From NCBI GenBank assembly GCA_022316685.1, contig JAKJHU010000062.1, positions 2,875,501 to 2,939,500 on the forward strand: 64,000 bases of DNA, read 5' to 3'. The notes under the pieces were generated by a model that was not told the DNA's origin, did not search any database, and worked only from the letters and a program-made list of their open reading frames with translations. A program made the translations under genes and the position numbers. Shown piece by piece: positions 18,827 through 32,700 of the stretch. Origin of the DNA: Progne subis subis (taxonomy: Eukaryota > Chordata > Aves > Passeriformes > Hirundinidae). The stretch's first letter is position 1; every line of letters starts with the position of its first letter.

Positions 18827-21800
18827 GTTAAATTAATTTCTCTGTAAGGCACGGTAGAATGTTTTTGTACTTCACCCCTCTTCCTAGAGGGGACAGTGTG
18901 GTGCCTTGAAGGCCAAACCTCTGGCAGCTCTCTGACCTGCAACTCAGTAACCGGATTGTTTAACTCCAGGCCAGGAACAATTACCTATTTTACTAGCAAT
19001 TTGTTAACAAGCAAAATGAAATGGTTCTGAAATGCAATCATCTTGGTGGACACGAGAGATGCTTTGAGCTCCACCGTGGGGCACACGCGAAGCCTCGGCG
19101 GCTGACCCGGTCTCAGGCAGCGCCAGCTCCTGTCCCTGTGTCTGTCCCTGGCAGTCAGGCAGAGCCCTGGTGCAGCTCAGATGCTGTGTGTGGACGCTCT
19201 GCTGCCGGCTGACGTCAAGTGCAGCTGGTCCAGCTGTGCCCGTCATCCCAGCACCCTCCTCCTGCTCTGTGGGGTCATGGAGCAGCACGGCCGGCACGGA
19301 GCGGCGCTGCAAACGCGGGAGCTGCGGTCCAGCCCGAGACTGTTTGGGCTGCTGAGCCCGACTGTCACATGGATGCTTGTTGCCAAATAAGAATGATGCT
19401 GTTTTTTCCATCTCTCCTTGAATGGGAGCAGCTGAAATTGTCTTAAAGCTGAAAGGGTCCGTCTTGTACTTGAACCAGCTACACAGCAGGGCAATCTATC
19501 CATCCACACGAGCACTGGAGGAAAGCAGCTGTGGTTGCCTGTGCTCCCAGATAACAGTTTTTAGTAACCAGAAAAGCTAAAGTTAAACGAACTTGCTGCC
19601 AGTGACAAGTAGTATGAGGGGGTACCTACAGCCAGTTTTGTGTCCTGGGTGGAATGCCCATGCCCAGCTCATTGCCTTTTATATAAAGTCAAGGAGGTTT
19701 TTTATTTCCCGCAGTCATCCTGATTTTGTACATGAGAAGAAAACTGAGTTTCAGCAGGGGCTCGTTTGTGTGTGCATCATCTGTGGATTTGCTGGTTCCC
19801 CTCCTCCCTCTCCTGCCAGGCAGTTCGAGGAGAGTTTAGAGTTACAGGCACCTGTGACAAGGCCTCCTGAGGTAAATCGCCTCAGCTATTAATCCAGATC
19901 TGACCAGCACACGGTCACAGGGCCAGAGGGCTGGCAATCAGTCTTTTTCTGTTGTCTCTTCTGTGTCAGTAGGCTGTTAATAGGAGATTAGCAGCATTAG
20001 GGAGACTTTGAGCCAGAAACGGTGAGGCCCTTATGATTTGATTTGAAGAGAAAGAAACCCTCCTACACTCGGACAAAAACAAATGCAAGAGCTGGAAACT
20101 ATAAACGGCATTATGAACACAGCTGGGGAAAGCACGGTCTCTAGGAAAGCTGTGGAGCTCTGCAGTACCTCACTGCTTATCAGCAGCACTTTAACAAAGC
20201 ATTTTTAGTCCATGGAGACCTCAGGTCCCAGCCTGCAGCACTCCGTTCTTATCACCACGTGCTTTTGTTTGACTCTGGCGAGACCGCGACGTGCTGGAAT
20301 CTGTAATTCGCCGGTAATTTCCATCAGCAGTAAATCCCCATTAAATATGAAGCAGGCTGGCTGCAGATCCCTTCAATTAGCCCAGATTCAGGGCTTTCCT
20401 GGCTGCTGGCAGGCGGTCTGCAGAGCCCAGGGCTGGGTGGAGGTGAACGCTCTCCGGCTGTGCTTTGAGCAGATGGCCCACTGTGATGCTTTCTTATCTC
20501 GCCAGGCGTTGTGGCACAGCATCAAACCTACTTTTTTGTTTCAAAAATAGACCTGGTTAGAGGAGACTCACCTGATTTTGAGCCCACCTGCTGATATTCC
20601 TAGCCAGTGTGTGTTTAAATGCACTCGTGTGTGATTTTGGCTGTACCCAAACCTGTGTAAACAGCAGGTGAGGATGGTAGAAGGCAGAAAAGACAACTAC
20701 AGGGCAGTCACAGCCACAGTCCAACTGGGGGGATCACATCAAACAGAAGAGCAAATCTCTGTTTCAGCCTTCATCACAGATGCACAAACACGGTGTGAGG
20801 TGTGCAGGCTGGAAATTGGGAAACTGGAAACACAGGGTTGTGTTCTCAGCTTGTCAAAACTTGAGTTTTACTCAGATAATAATAAAACCTTTCCGAAACA
20901 AAGGGCAATTTTAAGTTGATTAAGTCCCCTTCTTTGCTTCATAATCAAACAAAATACTCGCCTTGGCAAGGCAGCTGTCAAAGAATAGCAGCAGTTACTT
21001 TGATTTAATTGTTGCTGTTATAATAGCCATAATTAGTGCTGGGTGGGGCATTTCATAGCTGTAAGGTGACCAATTTGGTTAGGGGCCTAAGGCATGTTCT
21101 TTTCTTCAGCTAGTTATTATCTGTGAGAAAATACTGAAGCCTGTCATCACTGTGGGTCAATTACACCCTGTTTGCCTAGCACAGCGTCTCTTTGCTCATC
21201 ACCAGAGTCACAGCCCCTCTAACAGCTAGTTCCTCTTCTCAAGGCCCAGCTTGCCAAAATCAACCCTCATCCATTGGTCTCCACCTTTCCTCTTCTTTCA
21301 AAGGCGAGCCTCGTGCTCTCGTGAGTGGGAGAAAGGCTTGACAGTGTGAATCCTGGAACTATTTGTACCACAAGGTGATTTGAGAAAATGGTTCTTCTCG
21401 TTTTTAACCTAACTTCTCGACAGCTCAGTGTTTCTTTTCAGTGTCTGTCTGTCATCTGTCCCTCCTTCTGGATGCCCATGTTCTGTGATCTGTGTTAATT
21501 ATCTCTACAAGCAGGCAATGCATCTTCTTCATCCTGAACTGGAAATTTCAGAGCATTCTACCGAAGTTAAACTCTTTTCCATCGCGGTCTGCTGGTCCTG
21601 GCTCTTGTCTGGCCGGGTCTTGTGGCGCTCACAAAAGCTGTGATGCGAGGTTGCTTTAGGAAAGCCAGCAACGCTGCAGAATTGTGTGGTAGCAGTGCCT
21701 GAGCCTCGGGAGAAATCCCCTGGGAGGGGGTTGTCTGCTGGTGCACACACTCCTTTGTGTCTGGTGTTTCACAGAGAGCACTCCCTTCGTGCCCCTCTGC

Positions 21801-23819
21801 CTGTGGTGGGCAGAACTCCCTGATTGCTGTTTGTGCTGGTGAACTTGATACAGTAATTAACTGGGAATTGCTTTTTCATGTACCTGCGTCTGAGCTATTT
21901 TTTTGGTTTTATGTACTCAATGAATGTGCAGCGCCTTTCTTTTGGGAGGATTTCTCCCCTCCTCTGGAAGATCTGTGTGATATTTCGGGGTCTTACCTGT
22001 TTGAGAGGCGCGCTGGCGCTGTGTGTAGGATTAACGTCTCAAGCAGTGCATTGACCCTCGTTTCCCTGACGAGCTGATGCTCTCTTTCCCTCCACACCTC
22101 CCGTACTTGCTGCTCCTTCTCATCTTTCTTGGCAAAGCCAGGTGCAGACAAAGGTAGGATTAGATGTCTAATTAGTTTATGTAGCCTTGGACACACGTGG
22201 TTACTCCTTGGCGCTGGGGGAAGGGCAGCCCGTGAGGAATCCAGCCCTCGTCTCCCGGGGAGGTTTTCAGCAGCCTGAGCCCAGGCAGACTCAAAAGGCA
22301 GGCCAAAATTTTCTAGACACATTTTTGTTCCATATGCCTGTTCAAGGAGGAAGTTGAAAACCCAGTCTGTATTACCAAACCTGAAATAGTTCCTCATTTA
22401 ATGTTAGATCCAAAAAGTTTCCTTCCAAATAATGACTCAGTGTAGACAGCCTGAAAGAACTGGCTCAAAACATGGCAGAAAAGCTACTAAGCTGTAATTA
22501 GTATGTTTTGTAACTACACCGTAGATGGGACAAGTTGTATTCATAATATTTTTAGCTTATCAAAGTGGACTTTGGGCTGTGGCTGTCCTGTCTCCCGCTG
22601 CCACCATCCTTCAGCAGATGTAGCCAGGGGAACAGAAAGGATAGTGTCATTGTCTTTCCTACCTGACAGAAGGATTATTTGATTTGTAATTTCAGATGTA
22701 TTTATGGATTGTTCTCAAACATCTGAAGGAAAAGGAATGGAGGAGGGTAAAGCAAAGGATCAAGAGTACACTGTAGCTGTGTACACCAGCAAAATAAAAT
22801 CCCTCAAGAGCAAAGTAATGGAAATGGGATTCATGTACTGACTCTGACCAGACCTTCAAGGATGGAAAATGGGGTGGATTTTGCCAGAGCTTGGGAACTT
22901 AATTTGCTCTCAGGGACAGACAGCGGCTGCCCTTACATTTCTCATGGAGTGTCTTTGTGAGTGAGAGAGCTGCACGCTGGTGTGTCCGCCTGGCACTCAG
23001 GGTGCAACCCAGTCATGAGGACGGAGGTCGCTGTAAACACAGCAAGGTTAAATGAAATAAGGCCAAGAGGAGGTCACGGTGAATTCGAAAGGGAGAGTGG
23101 ATGGACAGACGTGACTGATGATGGCTCTGGTGATTGGAAACAAAACCTTAAATAACTCAAATTTGTATTCAAGAGCACTTGTCCATTTCAGGACTCTACA
23201 TCCGTCTTCCTGTGTCAAATCAAGCAGCAGTTCACAGCAGGTCACATTTCCAGTGCACTCTGAGCTGTCTGAACAATATATCTATTCTGAGCTCCCCTTG
23301 CCAGGCTGTCTCATTCCAAAAGGTGTGCTCACAAGGAGAAATTCAATGCTAGAAAGACAGTCGGATAATTTTAGGAGATAGAATCACTGATAGAATCCCC
23401 AAAGGAGCTGACTCTCTAAATAGTCTTAGCAGGGAAGCATGCTCTGTAAATCATTACCAAAAGTTAGGCTGAAAGCATTTAAAACATTTTGTATAACAAG
23501 CACGTAGGTTCTGCCTCGATCTTCCAAGCCACCGTGGTTTATTTTGCTAAGCTTGCCGTGATCAAAGCAGGTTCTCTGGTGTTGCTGTTCATGTGGCAAT
23601 CGAAGATCCAGACTGGTCAGAAGTAGGACAAGCACGGGACTAAATCTCTAGAGCTGTCCGAATCAAAGGGTTAAAGGAGGACTGGGAAGTGCTTAATAGG
23701 CTGCCTACACAGTGCTCAGCAAGTCAGAGGTTAACAAAGGACCTCATTATTTGAAAAGATAATTGAGGCTGAAAACAAGTCGACCATCCCACAACTAAGC
23801 CCTGGAGATCATCAGTTTT

Positions 23820-24060
23820 TGTGAATAATAGCTGGCAATGTTTGGGATTCAGTGAGTTAAGTGGTTAATCCTATACAGAAAGCTGCATCCATAATGCACT
23901 TTAAATAAGGGAAATCCACCCAATTTGACCCCTGGAGGATTGCTTCCTGCTGTTCTGCCGATGGATTTGTCTATAAATATCGTGGAAGCCATCAGCAGAT
24001 AAAATCTCCGAGACTGAAAAGTTTCTCGCTATTAAATGATGCATTGATCTCCAGGAAACT
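23820..24060. promoter_or_regulatory. AT-rich candidate regulatory element
   Basis: Unique sequence with a MEF2-like CTATAAATAT at 23971-23980, a GATA core in CAGATAAAAT and several TAAT/ATTA cores. Function is inferred from motif content alone, which is weak evidence. Confidence 0.2.
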
Positions 24061-24317
24061 GCAGGAGCCTGGGGTAACGAGGCACTGAAACCATTGCCCT
24101 GCTCTCCCAGAGTCACTGTAGCCAGGAGAAGCAAGACCCATACACTGTTTCCATCTTGATTAGGCGGGAAAATGTCAAATGCACCCTCTCTTCCTGTGTC
24201 CAGTCTTCCCCACAAGCTGCTCCTTCCATTCTGTATGGGTCACTCAGGCAGCAGATCATCAGTTTTTGCCGCAGTTTGTTCCAAATTTGCCCTTTGTTTA
24301 CATCCCTCAGAGAAAGC

Positions 24318-24701
24318 TTGGGGTTTTTCTGTTTGTTTAGGGGTTGGTTGGTTGGTTCGTTGGTTGGTTTTGTGGGGTTTGGGGGTTTTGTTGTTGTTCT
24401 GTTTGTTTTGTTGTTGGTTTTTGTGGGGTTTGTTTGTTGGGTTGGGTGGGTTTTGAGGGTTTGTGGGTTTTGTTTGTTTGTTTTGTGGTTTGGTTTTTGT
24501 TGTTGTTTTGTTGTTGTTGTTGTTTTGTTTGGGGATTTTGTGGGTTTTGGTTGGTTGGTTGGTTGGGTTTTTGGTTTTTTTGGTTTGTTGGGGTTTGTTT
24601 GTTTGGGGTTTTTTTTGTTGTTTTTTTGTTTGCTTGTTTGTTGCTTTTTGGGGGGTTTTGTTTTTGCTTTGTTTTTTTGTTTTTTGTTTTTGTTTTTTTT
24701 T
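24318..24701 (+). repeat. G+T-only low-complexity block
   Basis: About 385 bp in which nearly every plus-strand base is G or T. It is built from shifting TTGG, TTG, TTTTG and GGGGTTTT units rather than one fixed unit. Frames across it encode Phe/Gly/Val/Leu/Trp-rich strings that are composition artefacts. Confidence 0.95.
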
Positions 24702-26522
24702 AATAACTCAGAATCTTTGGGTTTTGAAGCCTGTCATGTTATAATGTAAGGCCTGGCTTGTGATTTTCTGCTCCCAGAGCTGTTGGTGCTGCATCCCATG
24801 GAACATGCACGTGCACACATAGCATATAGATTTTACCCCTTCGTTTGAGGTCTCCATACTGCCTGTACAATGTCTCTGTACCTGCGTGTGCATGCAGGTC
24901 TCAGAGCGAGCTTGCTGCCTTTCTGGCGTTTGGACCAGCTCTGTTCTAGTTTGTTTTCTGCATCTTTCTCTTCTGCACTCTCCATTTGTTGCCCTGCATT
25001 TTTTCTTCCTCCATTTTTTCTCTCTTTTCTCCTCCAGGGCTGAGTTACTGCAAATTCCATCACTTCTCAGCACTGGGCACTGTGGCTGGCAGTTGTGCTG
25101 GGCAAACCCTTGGACATCACTGTGGGATTTACATGGAAAACTTGTGCTGTTAGCGATCTACTTCCAGAGTTATTAAGGACCAAGACAATAAAGGTTAGAA
25201 AAAAGCAGGGATTCACAGTCCCCACAAACCCATAGCTACATACAGTGTGAGGATACAGAAGGAAAGGGGACTATGAGGTTCTTTCCCTTCTCTCCATAGA
25301 CCTTTCTGCTTGTCTAGCACTGATCTAAGCAAGGAGGGAAAGAACATTACAGGGATTTTATTTCTGGACTTACCCTTTACTGCTTCATTGCCTTTGAGCC
25401 ATGAGAGTCTTTTCCTTTGGAGACTCCAGAAGGAGTTAAAATAACCTGGGCCATGAGGGAAGGATCATGAGATGCACCAGCTCAGCCTGTCCCGTTGGGG
25501 CTCACGTTGAGTTCAGTGACTCGAAGAAATGAGCTCTCATTACCTCTGAAGAGCCAATGCACTCCAAGAAAATGATTCTGCTCCGTTCTCAGCAGTACCA
25601 ACAGAATCGTTTACCGAGTTCTGAAGGGTTGTATTTTTGGCATTCCTGTGGCCTGTTTTGGCTTGTTGAACGTTACTTGTGAGTAAGAAGGAAAGAACTT
25701 GACTTGATGCTCAATTATAAAGCAGAATTTGTGTGGCTGACAGTTAAAGGGAAACAAAACGAATGCAGTGTTTTGTGTGTTTATCTCACAGGAACTGCAG
25801 AGACAATAACCACAGAGACAACTGGTTTCAACTGGGGGATTTTTCAACTGGTTTTTAAAGTCATGTCTTTAGTCTCTCAAGACAACTGCACCTCCATGCA
25901 CCCAAATTCACCCCTTGTACACCTAATTGTGAGTGGCCTGCCCAGAGCCATAGGAGAGTCCTGTGGGTGGGATTTCTGGTACAGACAAACCTCTGCTCTG
26001 CCCTCAGAGGCCACATTGACCATGGCTCTGCTGGGATCCATGCTCAGCATCAGGAGAACCCTGCTGAGCCTTCCTACAGGAAGGACGGAATATTTCCAGG
26101 GCTTGTTTGGAAAACTGGTGTCCTGTGGGGAAGGGGCTGAGCCCTCCCTTGTTTTCTGCTGCCCTGCTGAGTGAAGGGAGCCTCCATCCTCACCACTGTG
26201 CATGCCTGGGCAGGGGAGGGGTGATATGGGGCTGGGGTCTGGGCCTGGGAGGTAAAAATGCTGTTAAAGTGGGCCACAGGGCGCAAGGTCTTCGCTCATG
26301 TCCTGTAAAATACTTGTGACAATGCCAGAAAAGCTCCATGTGCTTGAAGCAGCTCCAAGAGGCTGGCGGTGCTGACCCCATAATTTGGGCTGGAAATTAC
26401 AGCCATGGTAGGGAGCACTGACCACTGCCATGAAACGAATGTGGAAAGGAGTGGGAGGAGGCCAGAAGGCAACAGCAGCGACATAAATAGTATCCAATGA
26501 ACAATTCCTACCAAGGACTTAT

Positions 26523-26620
26523 ACAGTGCTTTATTTATTTGAAGCACTGTGCAAAACATTAGCTGATAGATGTTAATTAATCATTCAGGTAATTAAACGG
26601 AAGTGGAATGCAAATGGTTA
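26523..26620. promoter_or_regulatory. Hairpin followed by homeobox/octamer-like sites
   Basis: ACAGTGCTT (26523-26531) and AAGCACTGT (26542-26550) form a perfect 9-bp inverted repeat around a 10-base AT loop. Next come TTAATTAA near 26573, GTAATTAA near 26590 and the octamer ATGCAAAT at 26608-26615. The clustering suggests a conserved non-coding enhancer, but conservation cannot be seen from one sequence. Confidence 0.3.
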
Positions 26621-28017
26621 GAGGAAGCTGGAGCATGAAGGCTTCCTGAAGCCATTAGATGATTTTGCTCTCTTTGATGGAGGAAGAATTTCTTCCTTTA
26701 GGGTTTAAGTGTTCTCACAGTGTGGGTGTTATTACAGTTTTAATAACCACCTGTTTAATTCCCTGGGATGGGAGATTACATGCAGTACAGCCAAGAGTTT
26801 CTTGTTTGTTTGAGTAACTTTGGCAGTTTTATGGGCCTAAAAAAAGAGAGAAGTATCCCCAGCTTTGTGTTTCAGGGCACAGAATGATGACCAGCTCAGG
26901 AATGAGTCTTTATCCTTTGAATTCTCACGAGCAGGATGGGAGATGGAGTACCATCTCACCATGACCTACTGTTTTCACTTAAGCAGCGAAAGATGAAGTT
27001 GTGGTGTCCTTTGATGTAGAGGAAAGGCTGAAATGAACATGGTAAAAGCCACTGAGAATGTTGTAAGTGATAGCTAATTTTTTTTATGGATTAATTCATT
27101 CTTCTGCAGTAACAAGATAGGATTCTTTGGCAGAGAATCAGTCAGCTTGATTCCTGGCCATGGCATATTTAGGTTTGTGTTATCACCCACTGCCCACTCT
27201 TGTGTAGCACAAACTCCTTAAAGAACTTGTGGAGAGATGGGTTTTCAGTCATCTGGCCCAAATCACTGCTTTGCTGATGAGCCCCTAAAGCTGCTGGAAA
27301 AGACTTGCTTAGTGGTTTTATGGCCAGTATAACCACAAGCCAGGCATGTAGGTCTGATTTCCTAAATTAAAAGACTGATTTACTGCACTAAGTTGCGTTT
27401 TCAGCTTACCTGCAACCTGAGAACTCTGTCTCTTCAGGCCGGTACAACACCAGCAGCTGGTGATGCAGAGAAAGCCACCAACCTCCGAGAAAGACGTGAT
27501 TCTGTGACTGCTAATTGCCCTGATAGCTTTGCTGCCCTCCTTCCATCCTGTGTTTGTCTCTGACCTGGGATACTGCCACTGTCAGCAGTGAAAGCTGTCA
27601 CAGTTCTCCTTTTTCTCTCCCTTTCCCTTTCTCTGGTTCCCCTGGGGACAGAAGATCCTGGCAGCTTGATCTACCCCAGGCTTTTGCCTTTTGTTTTCCT
27701 GTACTTTTCTCTTGGCACAGCGTAGAAGTTTGCAGTGTTGTGCTTTCACAATCACACGCTAAAATATTTGCACAGCTGTCTGATGACAGAAAAGGGGGGA
27801 AAGAGAAGATCCACTCTTCTGTTATTTGAAAAGTTAAAACGAACCCACAAACAAGCAAACAAACAAAGTTTAACATGAGTTAATCATGTAAAATCCTCAG
27901 TGTTCCCTGCTCTTGCATAACAGAATCCTCAGTCACTAATAGCAGCAGTTAATAGGAGTATAAACAAGCAGGAGCACGGATCTCCATGAAAATTAGGTGC
28001 GGAAATATTGTGGGGGG

Positions 28018-28055
28018 AAAAAAAAAAAAAAGAAAAAAGAAAAAAGAAAAAGAAA
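28018..28055. repeat. A-rich simple repeat
   Basis: A run of A interrupted by single G residues (AAAAAG units). No retroposon body was recognised upstream. Confidence 0.85.
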
Positions 28056-29731
28056 GCCTAGCATATCCAAATCATTTAGCACAGAATATTTTCTAGTGTG
28101 GTGATAAATTTCCAATAGCCTTGAAAACTGGTTGCAAGTTAATTTTGCCTGCAGTGCACCAGAGAATCTCAGGCAAAAACTGATGGAATGTGGGCCCTTG
28201 TTTTAAAAATAGAAAACCAGCACCAACACTTTCTAACAGGCCTAACTATAAATCAGAGAGAGACAAAAAATTAAATGTGGGTTTAAAATAAACCTGGACA
28301 ATGGTGCTAAGAGCAAAATGAACCTGGATGTTTGAAAGGACCAATCTTGTCAAGTACTTTTTTGGTCAGAAATATCTAATTAGTGACTGATGATAGCAGA
28401 AGAACCTACTGCGTTAGATTCTTTGGTGCAGTGAGTGGAAGATTCAACTTTTCAAATCTTCAGCAGCCAGAAGAAGGGAAAGTGAACAGGCCAACAAGCA
28501 CTTTTCCAGCTTTGACATCTATAATTCACGTGCAGGGACTGTGCTCCCACCACCACGAGCTCCCTTCCTACGCACATAAACACACACTCCCTGCCTTTAT
28601 CCTGCTCTGAGACCACACACAGCTCTGTCCAGGTCCTGCCCTTCCCATCAGCCAGCCTCTGCTCTGAAAGCATGAATGCCTCCTCTGAACATTTGAAGGT
28701 GTGTTTCCACCCTGGTCCCCCAAGCTTCAGGTTTGGTTTTTTTCAGGGTTTTTTTTTCTAAGTCTTTCTTGCTCAGTCCTCAGTCGTGAGCTTCAGACAA
28801 AGCCTTCCTTTCTGTGAGGGAACTTGAGGACCAGGAATGTGGTCTGGACATTTGTGGACAAAGGAACATTGAATGTTTCTGCTCCCGTTGCCTCCTCACC
28901 ATCAGGAAGAATGGCTGCGCTGTGTCTGCAGCATTCCAGCTCGGTGTCCGAGGTCTGTGTCCTCCTGTGGCCACACATTTATGGGCCAGCCCTCTTGCTG
29001 TCGGTGGCTGGGCCTGAGGCAGGCAGTGGCAGGCCCAGGGACGCAGCGTGTCCGTGCTGGTCAGGATCCAGCAGACAGAATGTCGTCTGCAGCCCGCGAG
29101 GCTCCGAAACGTTCTGTTTGTGCAATTAGCCTTATGAGGCGACTGATGAGAAATGGGTGCTCGTTAGCTGCTGTCATTTTTATCCCCTCCGCCCTGAGTG
29201 ATGGCACGGCAGCCCTCGTGATCCCGTGAAACGGCTCCGGCTGCGGCAGGAGAGAGCTGCAAATGGAAAAGATCGAGCGCAGGCACCTCCTCGCCCCTGC
29301 ATTCCTCTGCTTCTCTCATCGTCCCCGAGAGCACAGCGTTATTCCCTCCAGGGATTGTCCTCTTCAGGGGACAGCTTCGCTCTGAATGGCTTCACGCCTC
29401 ACACCCAGAAGCACCGAGTCTTTTCCACTAAGCCAGGCGTAAAAATAGCTGAGGGAAGGGGTGGGGGAGGGAGTGTCAGCAAAACAGATTTATTTAATTA
29501 TATGTACCAACCAGCGCTTTCCTCTGTGAGACCAAGTGTGCAGCTCAGTTTCTCATCTTAGAGCATTCTCCTTCAAGGTTACCGAAGAAACAGGCATAAA
29601 ATTCCCGTGATAACTGGAATTTCTTGAGGATACCTTCGTATGTTTAGTGACCTCACACCTGTGTGGAACTGGATGCTCTGGGTGTAATAAATGATTTTGA
29701 ACAAGGCACCATGCAGGGAGGGTGTCTGTGT

Positions 29732-29748
29732 TGTGTGTGTGTGTGTGT
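29732..29748. repeat. (GT)n microsatellite
   Basis: Eight GT dinucleotides in a row. Confidence 0.85.
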
Positions 29749-32700
29749 ATATGGGTGTGATGCTGTTGACTCCAGCACCTGTAATCAGAAGGCTCCAGAC
29801 TCCCTTAGGCTGGGCCTAGATGGACTTTTCTGCCTCACAGAGATATCCTGCACTGCTGAGCCTAGTGGCGTTGTCATGGCCATTACTGTGTTTGGTGACC
29901 GTTCTCCAAGTCCCACTTTTAAAAATCCTGTAAACATAGGAGAAATGGATGGCTTTTTCCTAATCAAATGAAATTCTAATTCTCACAATATGTTGGAGGA
30001 AAGCTGGAAAACTCAGCCTGAAGGCTGAGGCAAAGATAAGTAGAAAGATTAGAATTTTTACTTCTTTTAACATGTGAGTTTTTTGGGGTTTTTTTTTGCC
30101 TGCTCACAGCTTTTATAATCTAGTTCAATTCTTTCTAGCTCTTCTGGCTGATACTGCTGCTCTTAACTAGTCCCACCTCTGCTGCTGCAGATTACAGTGG
30201 AGCAAAAAGGTACTTAGCCCCTCATCATGATGGGATCTTTAAAGTCTGGGTTTTGGCACCTGGAGACCTGTCCCGACCTAGCAAGCTGGGATGAGCCACT
30301 GTCACAGATTGCCCGAACAACCTGGGTTGAGAGTGAGGACAGGAAAGTCAGTTAAGAAAGCAGATGTGTGGGTTTTACTTCTGTGTGTTTGTTTTTGTCC
30401 ACACCACCTACGTGCACACAGCGCTGTGTTTGTCACTGGCGTCCTGAGAGAGGAAACCCATCACCTTAAAAGAAGCACTTGGCTTTAAGAGAGAATAATA
30501 AGGAAAGACACAAAGAACCGTTAGCAACATTTAATAAAGAAGATGAGATAAATAGTCTGTCTCATAAACAAGTGGTATTATTTAACTATCCAAGGAGCTG
30601 CTTTCCAAAACAAGGCTGAATTGTTCATTGTCCAGCACAATAACGCCCTGCTGCTGCAGCCTTGGCTGCTTTTCTGACTACAGCCCACGGTCTGGAGGTC
30701 TCCACTGTGGTGGACTGTCCTGCCTAACATTACTGCTAAGGTTTACATTGACATTATCATAAAAATTAAGCAGAAAACAGCGATATTAAGGCTCAGAAAT
30801 CGTAGCACCCAGACTTTTTGGTTGAGGGGACAGGAACAAAGGAATCCTGCCGGCCCTGAGCTTCCCCGTCGCTGCACCAGGGCCTCACAGACACACTTGT
30901 GCTCGGTCCTGCTGGCAGAGAAGCACTTGGCAGAGAAATCCCCTCTTGCTGTCTCAACTGCTCATTCACCTGCTCACAGAGACGAGATTATATCGCGCCG
31001 TCCCAGCACTTCTTCAAACACTGCTGAGCGTGTGCTCCTGTTCAGATATTCACCAGAACAAGGTTTCCTTTTTCCTCTTTCCACAAGCCATGGTATTTCC
31101 CAGGGGAAGCCAGTGGCTATGCCAGCTTTCCCCTACCACAGAAATGAGATTTAAGATGCTGTAGAGCTCCGTGAGCGGGGTAACCGAGGTGGGAGGGGAG
31201 GTGTACGTGGGGTGTGAGGGAAATACCTCCCGTATAAAACAGCCTTTCTAAAGAAATGGGTGGATTACCCAGGTCAGAGGAATCCTCGAAGGAGGAGGCA
31301 ACGCACACTCCGTGCTCCCATTGCTGCTCCTTCAGCAAGCCACAGGGGACCACTGCTCTGTTACTGTGGCAACAGTGACGACTTGGCAGCCAGACCCATC
31401 ATCTCACAGCCTCCTCGAGCCTCTGCGAGATGCTCTGGCGAGGGCTTACACAAGGAGGTTTGCGTCTGAGATCCCATTTCTTTCACGTTTTGCCTTTACC
31501 TTGCAAGCCTGGAGAAGGAGCAGATCGCTGCCAGGAGCCCTGCACAGAGCAATCCCAGCGGAGGCAGGGCACGGGCGCTCTGGTGTAGGTGTCTGTCCCT
31601 GCGAGCTGTGAGCACCTGTCCGGGAGGAGCTGGCTCGTGTGAGGAGAAGGTCATTCCCGCAGCCTGGCTCTGTGAGTACCCACCCAGCCGGCCTCTCCTC
31701 CCTCCTGCTGCAAATGTCATTGATTGTCACCGACCTCTGAATCCCGGGCTTTCTCGTGTCTGGGGGGAGGAATTTTCTTTTGTGCTTTGTGCGAAATCCG
31801 TGAATGCGCTGCTACTTGGCTTTTCGTCCTAGGCATGGATCCCTGCAGGAGCTGCAGCCTGGCCGTTAGCAGCAGGTTTCTTGCAGGAAGCTCGATGAGA
31901 TCTGCAGTTTGCAGTGAGCACCGCACAGTCCCTGCCCCCATAGTGGGTTTTGTGCTCTAGCCAGCTGATATGGTCCTGTATCAGCTCCTCCATTTAATTC
32001 ATGATTCCAGCCTTTGTTGTACGAGCTGACTTATTTGTTTTCGTTGAGATTAAGAATTCGGGCAGTAAGTAAATCAAGTGCTTGAACAGGTGCAGAAAGA
32101 GTATTTGCCCTGTGTAGGATAGAGTTACAAGCAGCTTCATCCTGATGAGACAAACAGATGCTCCAGATAAACTGCTGATAAAAGGAATTATTATACTGGC
32201 AAAAGTCCACCACGTTCCCCCGTAGCACATGGGTGTCATAGTCAAGCACACAGACAGAAGCCGTGGGTGAAATCAATCTAGCATGGCTAACAGTAGGTAT
32301 CTATAAATGCAGTCATGTTACTGAGCAGCGTGAGCGTCAGTTTTAAATCATGTCCTGAAAAAATATTAACGTGACTTAGCCATCTGTGAAAAGAATACAC
32401 TGCTCTGTAAAGAAAGAAAGAAAAGGGGGGAGTGGGGAAAGGAATTAGAAGGGAAAAGAAATCAAAGGCTGCACACCATAGATGTGAAATCCTGATCAGC
32501 CTGCAGCCTGCTCACATGAAAGCCAAGCAGGAATTGTTTTCTCCAGATGAATTTGGTGCTTGTTCCGTTCCTTGCTCAGATGGCAGCACTGAGGCATCTC
32601 CTGCTGTAATCTCATTAAGACTATTAGGCTGCGATTGTGCTTGTGGTCTGTTGCTGGCATGCATTTGGGCAGATAAATGATCCTGGGGGCTCTCACAGTT

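Noticed and set aside
19004..19411. 135-codon minus-strand frame with good ATG context
   Set aside because: No recognised family, low-complexity Gln/Ser/Ala composition and no nearby promoter features. Treated as chance.
24156..24749. Hydrophobic 197-codon frame resembling a membrane protein
   Set aside because: Pure artefact of the G+T block: Phe, Gly, Val, Leu and Trp are the codons of G/T triplets. All three frames show it.
27847..27868. (CAAA)n-like run considered as a retroposon tail
   Set aside because: No retroposon body or target duplication is visible.
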